From: Cytobacillus solani
GTDB lineage: Bacteria > Bacillota > Bacilli > Bacillales > Cytobacillaceae
NCBI RefSeq assembly: GCF_001420595.1
Contig: NZ_LJIX01000003.1
Coordinates: forward strand, 1 to 56,443
Direction of reading: 5' to 3'
DNA: 56,443 nt
The position numbers and the translations under genes were made by a program. This document shows positions 39,279 through 50,506 of this stretch, piece by piece; the stretch's first letter is position 1; each line of letters opens with the position of its first letter. Under the pieces are notes generated by a model, which saw nothing but the letters and a program-made list of their open reading frames with translations, made no database searches and was not told the DNA's origin.

Positions 39279-40230
39279 TGTAAAGCCAGGAACACTTATA
39301 GAAGGAAAATGGCACCATAATCAATATAGAATTATAAAGGAACTAGGATTTGGGGCAAACGGTATTGTCTACTTAGCTCAATTCCGCAATCAGTCGGTTG
39401 CGCTGAAAATGAGTGATAATGGCATGTCTATTACTAGTGAAGTGAATGTTCTAAAATCCTTTGCAAAGGTCCAAGGGTCTGCCCTCGGGCCTTCTTTACT
39501 TGATGTTGATGACTGGCAGCAAAGGGGCGGGCAAATTTCCTTTTATGTAATGGAATATATCCAAGGTCCAGATTTATTAACCTATATTCAGCAAAATGGG
39601 CGAGTATGGGTAGAAGTGCTTATATTACAGCTTTTAAACGATTTGCATACGCTTCATCAAAATGGCTGGGTGTTTGGTGACCTGAAGCCCGATAATTTGA
39701 TCGTAACAGGGCCGCCAGCGCGTATACGTTGTATTGATGTCGGTGGAACGACTATTCAAGGAAGGGCAATTAAGGAGTTCACAGAATTCTTTGATCGAGG
39801 GTATTGGGGACTCGGATCGAGGAAGGCTGATCCGAGCTACGATCTTTTTGCAGTTGCTATGATCCTTATTAATATCTCTTACCCAAAGCGATTCAATAAA
39901 ACCTCAGGTGACCTTAAACAGCTTGAGGTCATGATTAAGGGGAAAGATGAGCTCAAAAAATATGAAGGCACCTTAATACATGCCTTAAAAGGGAACTTTT
40001 CAAGTGCGAAGGAAATGAGGACGGCGATGCTGCAGTTTAACCAGCCCCACCCTAATCATAAAACACGCCCTCCCCAAAGAACACAAACTCAAACAAGACA
40101 ATCGAATAAAAGTGTAAGCAGGCAAACGTATACTAAAAAAAAGAAAAGAAGCGGTCTTTTTGAAACCACTTTAATTTTTATTATTATTTCTCTTCTCTAT
40201 ATGTTCTATATTTATGGTCAATTAACATAA
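39244..40230 (+). CDS. yabT: Membrane-anchored sporulation Ser/Thr kinase YabT
   Basis: 328 residues. The Hanks-type kinase domain includes the glycine loop LGFGANGIVYLAQ, VALKM for the ATP lysine, catalytic GDLKPDN with D146 and a DVGG in place of DFG. The C-terminus has a basic Q/T/R-rich linker and one membrane span ([19 protein letters not shown]). In B. subtilis YabT phosphorylates RecA and AbrB, is stimulated by DNA, and protects the spore chromosome. Starts GTG 39244, ATG 39247 and ATG 39250 are all possible; AAGGAG at 39227-39232 is nearest to the GTG. Confidence 0.93.
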   Translation: MMMNHSLKNQFNVKPGTLIEGKWHHNQYRIIKELGFGANGIVYLAQFRNQSVALKMSDNGMSITSEVNVLKSFAKVQGSALGPSLLDVDDWQQRGGQISFYVMEYIQGPDLLTYIQQNGRVWVEVLILQLLNDLHTLHQNGWVFGDLKPDNLIVTGPPARIRCIDVGGTTIQGRAIKEFTEFFDRGYWGLGSRKADPSYDLFAVAMILINISYPKRFNKTSGDLKQLEVMIKGKDELKKYEGTLIHALKGNFSSAKEMRTAMLQFNQPHPNHKTRPPQRTQTQTRQSNKSVSRQTYTKKKKRSGLFETTLIFIIISLLYMFYIYGQLT

Positions 40231-40323
40231 AAAATTAAATGATTAGTTTCATGCAAGTCATCTATGCTATGCTTCAAGAAGAACATATTTAGACATTATA
40301 TTTTTATGATAAGGAAGAAGTAT

Positions 40324-41712
40324 ATGCTGGATGCCAAGATCAAAGCTTTTTTACAGCGAAAAGGTATAGAGTTAAATAATAAGAAACTTTTAATTGGGGT
40401 GTCAGGTGGACCAGACTCACTGGCCCTGCTTCATTATTTGTGGGGGAAGAAACAAACGTTCGATTTATCAGTTGTTGCCGCTCATGTGGATCATATGTTT
40501 AGAGGCGAAGAATCTTATGCAGAAGCACAATTTGTTCAGCAATTTTGTGAGGAAAGAAACATCCCTTTTGAAATGACGAGAATAGATGTTCCTAACTATA
40601 TTGAAGAGACAGGCAAAAGCGCTCAGGCTGCATCTAGAGAATGCAGATATCAATTTTATGAACAAATGATGGAAAAGCATCATTCAGACTACCTTGCCCT
40701 CGGCCACCATGGGGATGATCAGGTAGAAACGATTCTTATGAGGCTAACCAGAGGAAGCTCAGGAGATGCAAGAGCGGGGATCGCTTTTAGCAGACCGTTT
40801 GGAAATGGATATATCCTTCGGCCTTTTCTATGCTTGAATCGATTGGAAATTGAAGAATATTGCATAAGCCATCAGCTTGATCCGCGCCGAGATCCAAGTA
40901 ATGAAAAGGGAATGTACAGCCGCAATCGGTTTCGGAAGGAAGTTATGCCCTTTTTAAAAAAGGAAAATCCCCATGTTCATGTGCATTTTCAGCGATTTAG
41001 CGAAGAAATTCAAAGTGATGAAGCTTTTTTGCAGGAATTAACGATCCAAAAAATGAATAAAGTAATGGAAAAGAAGGCAACTAGGGAAATAATAATAAAT
41101 ATTAAAGAATTTCGAGAAATGCCAATGCCTTTACAAAGAAGAGGGATTCAACTAATATTAAACTATCTTTATAAGGAAAAACCTACATCTTTATCTGCCT
41201 TACATATTGAGAATGTTTTTGCATTAATGAGCAGTCCCCACCCATCCGGAACACTTCATTTCCCAAACGGTTTGAAAGTTGTGCGTTCATACGAGAAATG
41301 TCAATTCCTTTTTCGTCTTCAACCAATACAATCCTATCGTTTTGAAATGAATGAGCCTGGAAAAGTCGAATTACCCAATGGCAGCTGTATGATGTTCGAA
41401 TTTACAAACTGTCCTGAAGGTTCTATTCAAGCAAATTCCCTTCTTATACAGCGGGACGATTCTTTGCTTCCTCTTGTTATTCGAACGAGGAAAGATGGAG
41501 ACCGTATGACATTGAAAGGAATGCAAGGGTCGAAGAAGGTAAAAGATATTTTTATCGATTATAAAGTGCCTTTGCAAGAAAGAAATTTTTGGCCAATTGT
41601 AACAGACAGCAATGGCCAAATCTTGTGGGTGCCAGGATTAAAAAAATCTCATTCTTCAACTGGGCAGCAGTCGAATGCTAACTTTATTCTTTTAACTTAC
41701 ATAAGGCAATGA
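40324..41712 (+). CDS. tilS: tRNA(Ile)-lysidine synthase
   Basis: 462 residues. TilS attaches lysine to C34 of the AUA-reading tRNA-Ile, changing both codon and charging identity. The N-type ATP-pyrophosphatase P-loop is SGGPDS at 27-32, followed by [31 protein letters not shown] and the [15 protein letters not shown] motif. Substrate-binding C-terminal domains follow. The start is ATG 40324 after AAGGAAG; earlier in-frame ATGs (40264, 40306) lack spacing. It is paired with hprT as in B. subtilis; TilS and HprT are reported to interact there with FtsH regulation. Confidence 0.95.
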   Translation: MLDAKIKAFLQRKGIELNNKKLLIGVSGGPDSLALLHYLWGKKQTFDLSVVAAHVDHMFRGEESYAEAQFVQQFCEERNIPFEMTRIDVPNYIEETGKSAQAASRECRYQFYEQMMEKHHSDYLALGHHGDDQVETILMRLTRGSSGDARAGIAFSRPFGNGYILRPFLCLNRLEIEEYCISHQLDPRRDPSNEKGMYSRNRFRKEVMPFLKKENPHVHVHFQRFSEEIQSDEAFLQELTIQKMNKVMEKKATREIIINIKEFREMPMPLQRRGIQLILNYLYKEKPTSLSALHIENVFALMSSPHPSGTLHFPNGLKVVRSYEKCQFLFRLQPIQSYRFEMNEPGKVELPNGSCMMFEFTNCPEGSIQANSLLIQRDDSLLPLVIRTRKDGDRMTLKGMQGSKKVKDIFIDYKVPLQERNFWPIVTDSNGQILWVPGLKKSHSSTGQQSNANFILLTYIRQ

Positions 41713-41735
41713 TTCTTCTAGGAGGCACGCTGAAA

Positions 41736-42281
41736 ATGAAAAATGATATCGAGAAAATTTTAATAACAGAAGAAGAAATTCAAGAAAAAATTAAGGGCCT
41801 TGCTGCAGAGCTAACTGAGGAGTATAAAGATAATTTCCCCCTTGCTATTGGCGTTTTAAAAGGTGCTATGCCATTTATGGGTGATTTGTTAAAACGAATC
41901 GATACGTATCTTGAAATGGACTTTATGGATGTTTCCAGCTATGGCAAGTCAACTGTTTCATCGGGTGAGGTTAAAATTGTTAAAGATCTTGACACATCTG
42001 TTGAAGGCAGAGATATCTTAATTATTGAAGATATCATCGACAGTGGTTTGACTTTAAGTTATTTAGTTGAATTATTCCGTTATCGCAAGGCAAAATCAAT
42101 CAAAATTGTTACATTACTGGACAAACCAACAGGACGTAAGGCAGATATTAAAGCAGATTATGTTGGATTTATCGTTCCTGATGAGTTTGTTGTTGGGTAT
42201 GGTCTTGATTATGCTGAGAAATACCGGAACCTTCCATATATTGGTGTACTAAAGCCTGAAGTATATAGTGATAATAATTAA
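41736..42281 (+). CDS. hprT: Hypoxanthine phosphoribosyltransferase
   Basis: 181 residues. It salvages hypoxanthine and guanine with PRPP to IMP and GMP. The PRPP motif is [14 protein letters not shown] near 97-110; [26 protein letters not shown] and the flexible loop and C-terminal [19 protein letters not shown] are conserved. The start is ATG 41736 with AGGAGG upstream; the frame opened at 41709 overlaps tilS. It lies 23 bp after tilS. Confidence 0.96.
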   Translation: MKNDIEKILITEEEIQEKIKGLAAELTEEYKDNFPLAIGVLKGAMPFMGDLLKRIDTYLEMDFMDVSSYGKSTVSSGEVKIVKDLDTSVEGRDILIIEDIIDSGLTLSYLVELFRYRKAKSIKIVTLLDKPTGRKADIKADYVGFIVPDEFVVGYGLDYAEKYRNLPYIGVLKPEVYSDNN

Positions 42282-42366
42282 GTCAATAATTGTAAGAAGA
42301 AACATCCAAGAATGATCCTTTCTACATGAAGAAGTGAACCAGTTTTGTCAAGTGCAAATCCTTGTA

Positions 42367-42394
42367 TTGGCACGATTTTCTATGATACTATACA
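42367..42394 (+). promoter_or_regulatory. Possible sigma-A promoter of ftsH
   Basis: TTGGCA (42367-42372), 16-bp spacer, TATACA (42389-42394), about 35 bp before ftsH. Both hexamers deviate from consensus. Confidence 0.42.
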
Positions 42395-42427
42395 TTATAG
42401 TTTGTTTACCGTGGGAGGAGGTAAAGG

Positions 42428-44419
42428 ATGAATCGGATCTTCCGGAATACCATCTTTTATTTATTAATATTTTTGGTAATTATCGGCGTCGTTAGTTTCT
42501 TTAATGGGAACAATGAGCCAACGAAACAAGTCTCTTATGATGAATTTGTTACACATTTAGAAAATGGTGACATTAAATCCATTACGATGCAGCCTGAGAG
42601 AGGCGTTTTTGAAGTAAAGGGCCAGCTTGAAGGCTACGAAGAAGGCAAGTATTTTGTTACTTATGTTGTAAACAGTGATAAGATACTTGATCGAATTGAT
42701 GCACTTGCTGCACAAAACGCTGAGGTGGATTTTCAGCCAGCTAAGGAAACAAGTGGATGGGTTACATTCTTCACTTCAATTATCCCTTTCATCATTATTT
42801 TTATTTTGTTCTTCTTCTTACTAAACCAAGCACAGGGCGGTGGAAGCCGTGTGATGAACTTTGGTAAAAGTAAGGCAAAGCTCTATGATGACAGTAAAAA
42901 GAAAGTCCGCTTTAAGGATGTAGCAGGAGCGGATGAAGAAAAGCAAGAGCTTGTTGAAGTCGTTGAATTTTTGAAAGACCCGAGAAAGTTTGCAGAACTA
43001 GGAGCTAGAATTCCGAAAGGTGTGCTTCTTGTAGGACCTCCAGGTACAGGTAAAACGTTGCTTGCGCGAGCTGCAGCTGGTGAGGCTGGTGTCCCGTTCT
43101 TCTCTATTAGTGGTTCAGACTTCGTTGAAATGTTTGTCGGTGTTGGTGCATCACGTGTACGTGATTTATTCGAAAATGCTAAGAAAAATGCACCATGTAT
43201 TATATTTATTGATGAAATTGATGCGGTTGGACGCCAGCGTGGTGCTGGCTTAGGCGGCGGTCACGATGAACGTGAACAAACGCTTAACCAATTGCTTGTT
43301 GAAATGGATGGATTTGGCGCCAACGAAGGAATTATTATTGTTGCTGCAACAAACCGCCCGGATATTCTAGATCCAGCATTGCTTCGTCCAGGACGTTTTG
43401 ACCGTCAGATTACAGTTGATCGCCCAGATGTTATTGGACGTGAAGCAGTTCTTAAAGTACATGCCCGCAATAAGCCATTAGATGAAGGTATTAATCTAAA
43501 AGCCATTGCACAGCGTACTCCTGGATTCTCAGGTGCTGATTTAGAAAACTTATTGAATGAAGCAGCCCTTGTTGCGGCTCGTCGGGATAAGAAAAAAATT
43601 GATATGACTGATATCGACGAAGCAACTGACCGTGTAATTGCTGGTCCTGCGAAGAAAAGCCGTGTGATTTCTAAAAAGGAAAGAAACATCGTTGCCTTCC
43701 ATGAAGCGGGTCATACAGTTATAGGTGTAGTTCTTGAAGAAGCAGAAATGGTTCATAAAGTAACGATTGTCCCTCGTGGGCAAGCTGGCGGATATGCTGT
43801 TATGCTTCCGAAAGAAGATCGCTTCTTTATGACAAAACCAGAGCTTCTTGATAAAATTGTCGGTCTACTTGGTGGCCGTGTTGCAGAGGAAATTGTGTTT
43901 GGCGAAGTAAGTACTGGCGCTCATAATGACTTCCAGCGTGCAACAGGAATTGCTAGAAGAATGGTAACAGAATTTGGAATGAGCGATAAGCTCGGTCCGT
44001 TACAGTTTGGCCAATCCCAAGGCGGTCAGGTCTTCTTAGGAAGAGATTTCAATAACGATCAGAATTACTCTGATGCGATTGCCTATGAGATTGATTTAGA
44101 AATTCAGCGTATAATTAAGGATTGTTATGCAAAGGCGAAAAAGGTACTTACTGAAAATCGCAAAAAACTTGATTTAATTGCCAATACGCTACTAGAAGTA
44201 GAAACGCTCGATGCGGAACAAATTAAGCATCTAATTGATCATGGTACATTACCTGATCGTCCTGTCAAAACAGATGAAGCATCTGCTGGAGATGTTAAAG
44301 TAAATATTAACGTCAATAAAGAAGAACTTCCTGAAAAAACGACAGAGGCAAAAGAAGAAGATTCAGCTTCTTCTAGAGAAGAAAGTCCGCAAGAAACGAA
44401 GGACGATCGAAAAGAATAA
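42428..44419 (+). CDS. ftsH: ATP-dependent zinc metalloprotease FtsH
   Basis: 663 residues, membrane AAA+ protease for quality control and regulatory degradation (for example Spo0E and SpoVM in B. subtilis). Two membrane spans at about 6-23 and 112-134 surround an extracytoplasmic domain. The AAA module has Walker A GPPGTGKT at 203-210, Walker [15 protein letters not shown], and SRH GATNRPD-type [21 protein letters not shown] (quoted in parts AATNRPD and LLRPGRFDR). The protease site HEAGH is at 425-429. The acidic C-terminal tail of about 45 residues is longer than in B. subtilis. GGAGGAGG precedes ATG 42428. Confidence 0.97.
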   Translation: MNRIFRNTIFYLLIFLVIIGVVSFFNGNNEPTKQVSYDEFVTHLENGDIKSITMQPERGVFEVKGQLEGYEEGKYFVTYVVNSDKILDRIDALAAQNAEVDFQPAKETSGWVTFFTSIIPFIIIFILFFFLLNQAQGGGSRVMNFGKSKAKLYDDSKKKVRFKDVAGADEEKQELVEVVEFLKDPRKFAELGARIPKGVLLVGPPGTGKTLLARAAAGEAGVPFFSISGSDFVEMFVGVGASRVRDLFENAKKNAPCIIFIDEIDAVGRQRGAGLGGGHDEREQTLNQLLVEMDGFGANEGIIIVAATNRPDILDPALLRPGRFDRQITVDRPDVIGREAVLKVHARNKPLDEGINLKAIAQRTPGFSGADLENLLNEAALVAARRDKKKIDMTDIDEATDRVIAGPAKKSRVISKKERNIVAFHEAGHTVIGVVLEEAEMVHKVTIVPRGQAGGYAVMLPKEDRFFMTKPELLDKIVGLLGGRVAEEIVFGEVSTGAHNDFQRATGIARRMVTEFGMSDKLGPLQFGQSQGGQVFLGRDFNNDQNYSDAIAYEIDLEIQRIIKDCYAKAKKVLTENRKKLDLIANTLLEVETLDAEQIKHLIDHGTLPDRPVKTDEASAGDVKVNINVNKEELPEKTTEAKEEDSASSREESPQETKDDRKE

Positions 44420-44423
44420 ATGG

Positions 44424-44453
44424 AAAAGCGCTCCTAGCAGAGCGCTTTTTTTT
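44424..44453 (+). terminator. ftsH terminator
   Basis: AAAAGCGCTC, loop CTAGCA, GAGCGCTTTT, then TTTT. Confidence 0.88.
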
Positions 44454-44564
44454 CGCGAAATTTACATCGATTTAATTCCGATTACACGTTGCTAACCGAG
44501 TTATGTTATGATGTGTTCAGTGAAAACATTGTCGAATTTAACTATAAAAAAAGTGGTGAGAAGA

Positions 44565-45341
44565 TTGATATTCGTATTTGATATAGGGAATACAAATATG
44601 GTTCTAGGTGTATATGACGGAGATACTCTGAAATACCATTGGAGAATTGAAACGAACCGAAATAAAACAGAAGATGAATATGGCATGCTGATTAAGTCAC
44701 TGTTTGACCATGTAGAGTTGAAATTTGCTGATATAGATGGAATTATTATTTCTTCGGTTGTCCCACCGATAATGAATGCACTTGAAAGAATGTGTCATAA
44801 ATACTTTCATATAAAACCGCTAATTGTTGGCCCTGGTATGAAAACAGGGTTAAATATTAAATATGAAAACCCAAGAGAAGTTGGAGCAGACCGCATTGTG
44901 AATGCTATTGCTGCCATTCATGACTATGGCAGTCCGCTTATTATTGTTGATTTTGGAACAGCGACTACCTATTGCTATGTCAATGAGCATAAACAATATA
45001 TGGGCGGTGCAATTGCCCCGGGAATTGGGATTTCGACGGAGGCATTATATTCAAGAGCTGCCAAGCTGCCAAGAATTGAAATCGCACGACCCGATGATAT
45101 TATTGGGAAGAACACGGTGGCAGCGATGCAGGCAGGAATCTTATTTGGTTATGTTGGTCAAGTAGAAGGAATTGTTAAGAGAATGAAGGATCAGGCAAAA
45201 GGAAATCCTACCGTTATCGCAACCGGTGGATTAGCAAGCTTAATTGCAAAAGAATCAACGATTATTGATATTGTTGATCCATTTTTAACTTTAAAAGGCC
45301 TTCAGATTATTTATAAGCGTAATATGGAGACATTAAAATAA
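44565..45341 (+). CDS. coaX: Type III pantothenate kinase
   Basis: 258 residues, as in B. subtilis CoaX. It phosphorylates pantothenate, the first step to CoA, and belongs to the ASKHA fold. [11 protein letters not shown] at 4-14 binds phosphate, [34 protein letters not shown] and [17 protein letters not shown] follow, with the second ATP motif [11 protein letters not shown] 44565 is chosen because GGTGAGAAG lies upstream and the family starts with a hydrophobic stretch at this point; the frame is open to 44508 without a ribosome site. Confidence 0.95.
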   Translation: MIFVFDIGNTNMVLGVYDGDTLKYHWRIETNRNKTEDEYGMLIKSLFDHVELKFADIDGIIISSVVPPIMNALERMCHKYFHIKPLIVGPGMKTGLNIKYENPREVGADRIVNAIAAIHDYGSPLIIVDFGTATTYCYVNEHKQYMGGAIAPGIGISTEALYSRAAKLPRIEIARPDDIIGKNTVAAMQAGILFGYVGQVEGIVKRMKDQAKGNPTVIATGGLASLIAKESTIIDIVDPFLTLKGLQIIYKRNMETLK

Positions 45342-45376
45342 ATAACAAGAGATTGACAAGTGAAAGGGGTTTACAA

Positions 45377-46255
45377 ATGAGTGATTATTTAATTAAAGCA
45401 CTTGCTTATAATGGACAAGTCCGGGCATATGCTGTTCGGACAACGGAAACGGTTGGTGAGGCACAGCGCCGTCATCAAACTTGGCCAACAGCTTCTGCAG
45501 CATTAGGGAGAGCCATGTCAGCTGGTGTGATGATGGGTGCCATGTTGAAAGGTGAGGAAAAGATAACAATTAAAATAGAGGGCGGCGGTCCGATCGGTCC
45601 TATCTTAGTGGTTAGTAATTCAAAAGGGGAAGTAAGGGGATACGTGACGAATCCGCAAACCCATTTTGATTTAAATGAACAAGGGAAACTCGATGTTCGC
45701 CGTGCAGTCGGGACAACAGGGACATTAACTGTTGTGAAAGATATCGGGATGAGGGAGCATTTTACAGGTCAGGTTCCAATTGTATCTGGTGAATTAGGAG
45801 AAGATTTCACGTACTATTTTGTTACTTCGGAACAAACACCATCTTCTGTTGGTGTAGGAGTACTTGTTAATCCTGATAATACGATTCTTGCTGCTGGTGG
45901 GTTCATTTTGCAGCTTATGCCGGGAACTGATGATGAAACAATTACAGATATTGAAAATCGCTTAAAACAGATCCCTCCTGTATCTAAACTCATACAACAA
46001 GGGCTATCACCAGAAGAACTATTAAGTGAGCTATTAGGGAAGGAAAATGTGAAGATACTTGAGAAGTTACCTGTGGCATTCACGTGTACTTGCTCCAAGG
46101 AAAGGTTTGCAGATGCAATCACTAGTCTTGGAAAAGAGGAAATTCAAGATATGATTGATACAGAAGGCAAAGCAGAGGCACAATGCCACTTCTGTAATGA
46201 AATGTACCATTATTCAAAGGAAGAATTAGAAAAGTTTAAGCAAGAAGCGAAGTAA
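45377..46255 (+). CDS. hslO: Redox-regulated molecular chaperone Hsp33
   Basis: 292 residues. Hsp33 is activated by oxidation of its zinc-binding cysteines and holds unfolded proteins under oxidative stress. The N-terminal domain has [15 protein letters not shown] and [20 protein letters not shown]-type segments. The C-terminal redox switch is CTC near residue 235 and CHFC near 270. The start is ATG 45377 after AAAGGGG; a frame from 45353 is not used. It sits between coaX and yacD, the B. subtilis order. Confidence 0.95.
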   Translation: MSDYLIKALAYNGQVRAYAVRTTETVGEAQRRHQTWPTASAALGRAMSAGVMMGAMLKGEEKITIKIEGGGPIGPILVVSNSKGEVRGYVTNPQTHFDLNEQGKLDVRRAVGTTGTLTVVKDIGMREHFTGQVPIVSGELGEDFTYYFVTSEQTPSSVGVGVLVNPDNTILAAGGFILQLMPGTDDETITDIENRLKQIPPVSKLIQQGLSPEELLSELLGKENVKILEKLPVAFTCTCSKERFADAITSLGKEEIQDMIDTEGKAEAQCHFCNEMYHYSKEELEKFKQEAK

Positions 46256-46282
46256 AAGGTGGAGTTTTAGGGGGAGGTTAAG

Positions 46283-47179
46283 GTGAAGAAGGAGAGGTTA
46301 AAAAGAGAGAAACTTTGGATAGTGATAGCTGGACTCATTTTGCTTAATTGCTTGACCGTGGCTTTTTTAATTTCTAAAGGGAGTACAGGCAGCAGTGAAG
46401 TTGTGGCAAAGGTAGGAAAGGAAAAGATCACACGGCAAGATTGGCTGAATGAAATGGAGTCTAGATACGGAAAAGAAATACTGAGTGAACTAGTTGACCA
46501 AAAAATCATAGAAACTGCCGGGAAGAAGTACGATATAAAAATATCAGATCAAGCGGTTGAACGGGAACTCATGGTTATTAAAACAATGTATGGCTCCTCT
46601 GGTGGTTACCAGTCATCAGATGAGGAAAAAATGCGTGAGCAAATAAAAAGCAGCTTGATGCTTGAAGAAATCTTAACAAAGGATGTTAAAGTATCAGAAA
46701 AAGAAATGAAGAGTTATTACGATCAGAATAAAAAGCAGTTTCATTTGCCTGACTCCTATCATATTTCTAAAATTGTAGTCAAAACAAAAAAAGCAGCGGA
46801 ACAAACGCTGAAGGAGTTGGAGCAAGGGTCTAGCTTTGCAGTGCTAGCAATGGAACGCTCGATTGATGAGTTTACGGCTAATCTCGGCGGAGATGCTGGC
46901 TACATAAATGAAGATAGCGACCGTTATTCAAAGGACTTTCTTCAAATAATAAAAAAACTAAAGCCGGGTAAATGGAGTAAACCAATAAAGCTTGAGGACA
47001 GCTATGCAATTGTTATGCTTCATGAAGCTGTTAAGGGCAAGGAGTACAAATATAAGGATGTAAAAGATCAGATTAGAAGGCAGATTGCGTTAGAGCAAAT
47101 GGAAATCCCTGTTTCTGCGAAGCCGCTATGGAATGAAACGGATATTGAATGGTTTTATGGAGAGCTTGAGGCTCACTAG
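46283..47179 (+). CDS. yacD: PrsA-like foldase/peptidyl-prolyl isomerase YacD
   Basis: 298 residues. A basic N-terminus with one membrane anchor (LWIVIAGLILLNCLTVAFLI, about 10-29) precedes a SurA-like chaperone region and a parvulin PPIase domain (about 150-245: FHLPDSYHISKIVVKTKK, FAVLAMERSIDE, GGDAGYINED). There is a cysteine in the membrane span (LLNC) that might act as a lipobox, but the following residues fit poorly. It is predicted to assist folding outside the membrane. The start is GTG 46283 after GGGGGAGG. A strong terminator follows. Confidence 0.9.
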   Translation: MKKERLKREKLWIVIAGLILLNCLTVAFLISKGSTGSSEVVAKVGKEKITRQDWLNEMESRYGKEILSELVDQKIIETAGKKYDIKISDQAVERELMVIKTMYGSSGGYQSSDEEKMREQIKSSLMLEEILTKDVKVSEKEMKSYYDQNKKQFHLPDSYHISKIVVKTKKAAEQTLKELEQGSSFAVLAMERSIDEFTANLGGDAGYINEDSDRYSKDFLQIIKKLKPGKWSKPIKLEDSYAIVMLHEAVKGKEYKYKDVKDQIRRQIALEQMEIPVSAKPLWNETDIEWFYGELEAH

Positions 47180-47190
47180 GAAAATAAAAG

Positions 47191-47219
47191 AAACACGGAC
47201 CAAGTCCGTGTTTTTTTCT
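47191..47219 (+). terminator. yacD terminator
   Basis: AAACACGGAC, loop CAA, GTCCGTGTTT, then TTTT. Confidence 0.9.
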
Positions 47220-47298
47220 GGGTTTTAGGGATAGGTTAATAAAGATTAGGCGAAAGTATGAAATTTAATTGAAAATTGAATTTTCCATTGCAAAACAA

Positions 47299-47358
47299 TT
47301 GACTTTATAGGCTTTACTTGGTAAGTTTTAATTAAACCAATAAAAATACTCGGAATAA
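47299..47358 (+). promoter_or_regulatory. cysK promoter with a CymR-like operator
   Basis: TTGACT (47299-47304), 17-bp spacer, TAAGTT (47322-47327). The sequence 47333-47358 aligns without gaps to the 26-position CymR motif TAAWNCN2ANWNAN3ATNGGAATTW and agrees at 12 of 15 specified bases (misses at the internal A, the A of AT and one T). It would cover the start of transcription. cysK is a CymR target in B. subtilis. Confidence 0.5.
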
Positions 47359-47370
47359 GAGGTGGGGCAA

Positions 47371-48300
47371 GTGGTACGTGTAGCAAATTCGATTGCAGAA
47401 TTAGTAGGCCAGACTCCAATTGTGAAACTTAATCGCATCGTTGATGAGAATAGTGCAGATGTGTTTGTCAAATTAGAATATATGAATCCCGGGAGCAGTG
47501 TGAAGGATCGTATTGCTCTTGCGATGATTGAAGCGGCAGAAGAAAGTGGAGAATTAAAAGAAGGAGTAACCATCATTGAGCCGACAAGCGGGAATACAGG
47601 AATTGGCCTGGCGATGATTGCTGCTGCAAAAGGGTATAAGGCGGTATTAGTTATGCCTGATACAATGAGTATGGAACGACGGAATCTCCTTCGTGCTTAT
47701 GGGGCGGAGCTTGTTTTAACACCTGGAGCGGAGGGAATGAATGGAGCGATTCGCAAGGCGGGAGAGCTTGCAAAGGAGCATGGCTATTTCATGCCTCAAC
47801 AATTCCAAAATCCTGCTAACCCAGAAATTCATCGGAAAACAACTGGAAAAGAAATTACAGAACAAATGGGTGACCAGCTAGATGCGTTTATTTCAGGAAT
47901 TGGAACTGGCGGTACAATATCCGGAGCGGGTGAAGTTCTTCGTGAAAAATATGAGAATATCAAAATTTATGCGGTAGAACCAACAGACTCTCCGGTTTTA
48001 TCAGGCGGAAAACCGGGTCCACACAAAATTCAAGGAATTGGTGCTGGGTTTGTCCCAGATATTCTTAATACAGAAATCTATAATGAAGTGATCCAAGTGA
48101 CGAATGATGAGGCATTTGAGTATGCTCGCCGTGCAGCAAAAGAAGAAGGGATTCTTGGAGGCATTTCTTCAGGAGCAGCTATTTTCGCTGCATTAAAGAT
48201 TGCGAAAGAGCTTGGAAAGGGCAAGAAAGTGCTTGCGATCCTTCCTAGTAATGGAGAACGTTATTTAAGCACTCCATTGTACCAATTTGAAACGGAATAA
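47371..48300 (+). CDS. cysK: Cysteine synthase A
   Basis: 309 residues, O-acetylserine sulfhydrylase. It replaces acetate with sulfide to form cysteine; it also forms the CysK-CymR repressor complex in B. subtilis. The PLP lysine is K45 in SSVKDR, the substrate loop is TSGNTG at 72-77, and the PLP phosphate loop is [11 protein letters not shown] 47371 is chosen because GAGGTGG lies at right spacing and the family starts MVRVANS; the frame is open from 47362. A terminator follows, so it is monocistronic. Confidence 0.97.
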   Translation: MVRVANSIAELVGQTPIVKLNRIVDENSADVFVKLEYMNPGSSVKDRIALAMIEAAEESGELKEGVTIIEPTSGNTGIGLAMIAAAKGYKAVLVMPDTMSMERRNLLRAYGAELVLTPGAEGMNGAIRKAGELAKEHGYFMPQQFQNPANPEIHRKTTGKEITEQMGDQLDAFISGIGTGGTISGAGEVLREKYENIKIYAVEPTDSPVLSGGKPGPHKIQGIGAGFVPDILNTEIYNEVIQVTNDEAFEYARRAAKEEGILGGISSGAAIFAALKIAKELGKGKKVLAILPSNGERYLSTPLYQFETE

Positions 48301-48305
48301 TCAGC

Positions 48306-48342
48306 AAAAGGCAACGGTCATTTTTGACTGTTGCTTTTTTTG
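48306..48342 (+). terminator. cysK terminator
   Basis: AAAAGGCAACGGTCA, loop TTTT, TGACTGTTGCTTTT with one G-T pair, then more T. Confidence 0.88.
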
Positions 48343-48497
48343 ATTAGGAAAAAACCACTGTTATGGAAAACTTTGTGATGAGTTCCTCTTCGTTCAGCCC
48401 CAGCGCCTATCCATTTATTCAAAATTTCTAAATTAAAATGAAAGAGAGGCGTTCTTCATGTATGATGAAAAAAGAGAATACATGGGGGTGCCTTCCG

Positions 48498-49907
48498 ATG
48501 AAAAAATACCATTTACACGCAAAAAAGATTCCTTATACTTATAATCGTCTTTTTCCGCAATATCGCAAAATTTCCTTAGAGAAAGAGCATCATATATTAT
48601 TGGAAAGCGGGCGCGGCGGACGCTACAGCATTGCAGCCTTTGATCCAGAAACGGTTTTAATCGGGAAAAACTCAAAGTTAGAAGTAATACATAAAGAAGG
48701 AAGACAAACCCTTGAAGGAAATCCGCTGCATTTGTTTAAAGACTGGCTCAGTCAATATGAAGCAGAAAGGTATGAGGAGTTCCCTGATTTTCAGGGTGGC
48801 GCAATCGGTTTAATTAGCTATGATTATGGCCGTTATATTGAAAAACTGCCGGAATTAGCAAGAGATGATTTGCAAATGCCTGATATTCACTTTTTAGTTT
48901 TTAAGGAATGGTTTGTGTTCGATCATCAGGCTGAAGTTTTGTGGCTTATGTTTCTATATGAGCAGTCTGATGAGAGGGAAGAAGTTGAAAACAGAGCTGA
49001 AAATTGGAAGAGGCGATGGATAGCGGAATATGCTCTTCCAAATTCAAAAAACGCAACTGAAATAAGCACGCAAAAAGAAGTCTCCATGAGTGAGGAGATA
49101 TTTATTCAGGCGGTTCAGCGTGTACAGCATTACATTTCACAGGGTGACGTTTTTCAGGTGAACTTATCTGTCCGTCAAAGCCAGCCGATCTCCCTTCCAG
49201 CACTGGATGTTTATGAAAAGCTTAGGGAGTTAAATCCCTCTCCATATATGGGATATATCCAAACACCTGAATATCAGCTTGTCAGTGCATCGCCAGAGTT
49301 ATTGATTAAGAAAAAGGGAAAAGAGGTTAGCACTCGGCCGATCGCAGGAACAAGGTCCCGCGGAAAAGATGAATCAGAAGATCTTGAACTGGCAAATGAG
49401 TTAATTGAAAATGAAAAGGAACGGGCAGAACATGTGATGCTCGTCGATTTAGAAAGAAATGATCTTGGCCGTGTCTGCACATATGGGTCTGTTGAAGTAG
49501 ATGAGTTTATGGTGATCGAAAAGTATTCTCATGTCATGCATATTGTGTCAAATGTAAGAGGTGAACTTGCTGATGGCAAAGATGGGTTTGATTTAATTGA
49601 TGCTGTGTTCCCCGGAGGGACGATTACAGGGGCTCCGAAGATAAGAACAATGGAAATTATCGAGGAATTGGAACCTGTGACGAGAGGACCTTATACAGGT
49701 TCGTTCGGATGGATTAATTTTAATGGAGATCTTGAGCTGAATATTATTATTCGAACAATGCTAGTGAAGGATGGGTTTGCACATGTTCAGGCGGGTGCAG
49801 GTGTTGTCATTGATTCAAACCCAGTAAATGAATATAAAGAATCATTAAAAAAGGCTATTGCTTTATGGATGGCAAAAGAAATGGCAGAACAGGAAAAAGG
49901 TGATTAA
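48498..49907 (+). CDS. pabB: Aminodeoxychorismate synthase component I
   Basis: 469 residues. With glutamine amidotransferase PabA it converts chorismate to 4-amino-4-deoxychorismate for folate. The chorismate-binding domain has [63 protein letters not shown] and [18 protein letters not shown] 48498 follows GGGGGTG at 7-nt spacing and aligns with the B. subtilis start; the frame is open to 48438. A 28-codon frame at 48458-48544 overlaps this start. It opens the folate operon. Confidence 0.95.
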   Translation: MKKYHLHAKKIPYTYNRLFPQYRKISLEKEHHILLESGRGGRYSIAAFDPETVLIGKNSKLEVIHKEGRQTLEGNPLHLFKDWLSQYEAERYEEFPDFQGGAIGLISYDYGRYIEKLPELARDDLQMPDIHFLVFKEWFVFDHQAEVLWLMFLYEQSDEREEVENRAENWKRRWIAEYALPNSKNATEISTQKEVSMSEEIFIQAVQRVQHYISQGDVFQVNLSVRQSQPISLPALDVYEKLRELNPSPYMGYIQTPEYQLVSASPELLIKKKGKEVSTRPIAGTRSRGKDESEDLELANELIENEKERAEHVMLVDLERNDLGRVCTYGSVEVDEFMVIEKYSHVMHIVSNVRGELADGKDGFDLIDAVFPGGTITGAPKIRTMEIIEELEPVTRGPYTGSFGWINFNGDLELNIIIRTMLVKDGFAHVQAGAGVVIDSNPVNEYKESLKKAIALWMAKEMAEQEKGD

Positions 49908-49909
49908 TG

Positions 49910-50503
49910 ATGATTTTTATGATTGATAACTATGATTCATTCACATATAATCTCGTTCAGTACCTAGGTGAGCTAGGCGAAGAATTAGTTGTTAGAAGAA
50001 ATGATGAAACGTCGATTGAAGAAATTTGTGAATTAAAGCCAAAGTTTTTAATGGTTTCTCCTGGGCCTTGCAGTCCGAATGAAGCGGGTATTAGCATAGA
50101 AGCAATCAAGGCATTTGCTGGTCATATACCAATCTTCGGGGTTTGCCTTGGGCACCAATCAATTGCTCAGGTTTTTGGTGGTGAGGTCGTTCAAGCAGAG
50201 CGGCTGATGCATGGAAAAACATCTAATATGCATCATGATGGGAGAACGATCTTCCAAGGGCTGCCCAATCCTTTTCCGGCAACAAGATATCATTCCCTAA
50301 TTGTCAGGAAGGAAACACTGCCTTCTTGCCTCGAAGTATCCGCCTGGACGGCTGAAGGTGAAATCATGGCCATTCGCCATAAGGAACTGCCGGTAGAAGG
50401 TGTTCAATTTCATCCAGAATCGATCATGACAACGGCAGGAAAGGATTTGCTCAAGAACTTCCTAAGCTATTATTCAAAAATGGAAGTATTAAGGGGTGAT
50501 TAG
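49910..50503 (+). CDS. pabA: Aminodeoxychorismate/anthranilate synthase component II
   Basis: 197 residues, class I glutamine amidotransferase. The catalytic triad is C79 in FGVCLGHQS with H and E in [11 protein letters not shown]. In B. subtilis this subunit serves both PabB and TrpE because the trp operon lacks its own; no trp genes are in this window. ATG 49910 follows GGTGAT; ATG 49907, overlapping the pabB stop by one base, is equally in frame. [11 protein letters not shown] marks the oxyanion-loop region. Confidence 0.95.
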   Translation: MIFMIDNYDSFTYNLVQYLGELGEELVVRRNDETSIEEICELKPKFLMVSPGPCSPNEAGISIEAIKAFAGHIPIFGVCLGHQSIAQVFGGEVVQAERLMHGKTSNMHHDGRTIFQGLPNPFPATRYHSLIVRKETLPSCLEVSAWTAEGEIMAIRHKELPVEGVQFHPESIMTTAGKDLLKNFLSYYSKMEVLRGD

Positions 50504-50506
50504 GCT

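Noticed and set aside
48385-48412. Additional repeat remnant before pabB
   Set aside because: CCAGCGCCTATCC resembles the family A head, but no tail or other part is present.
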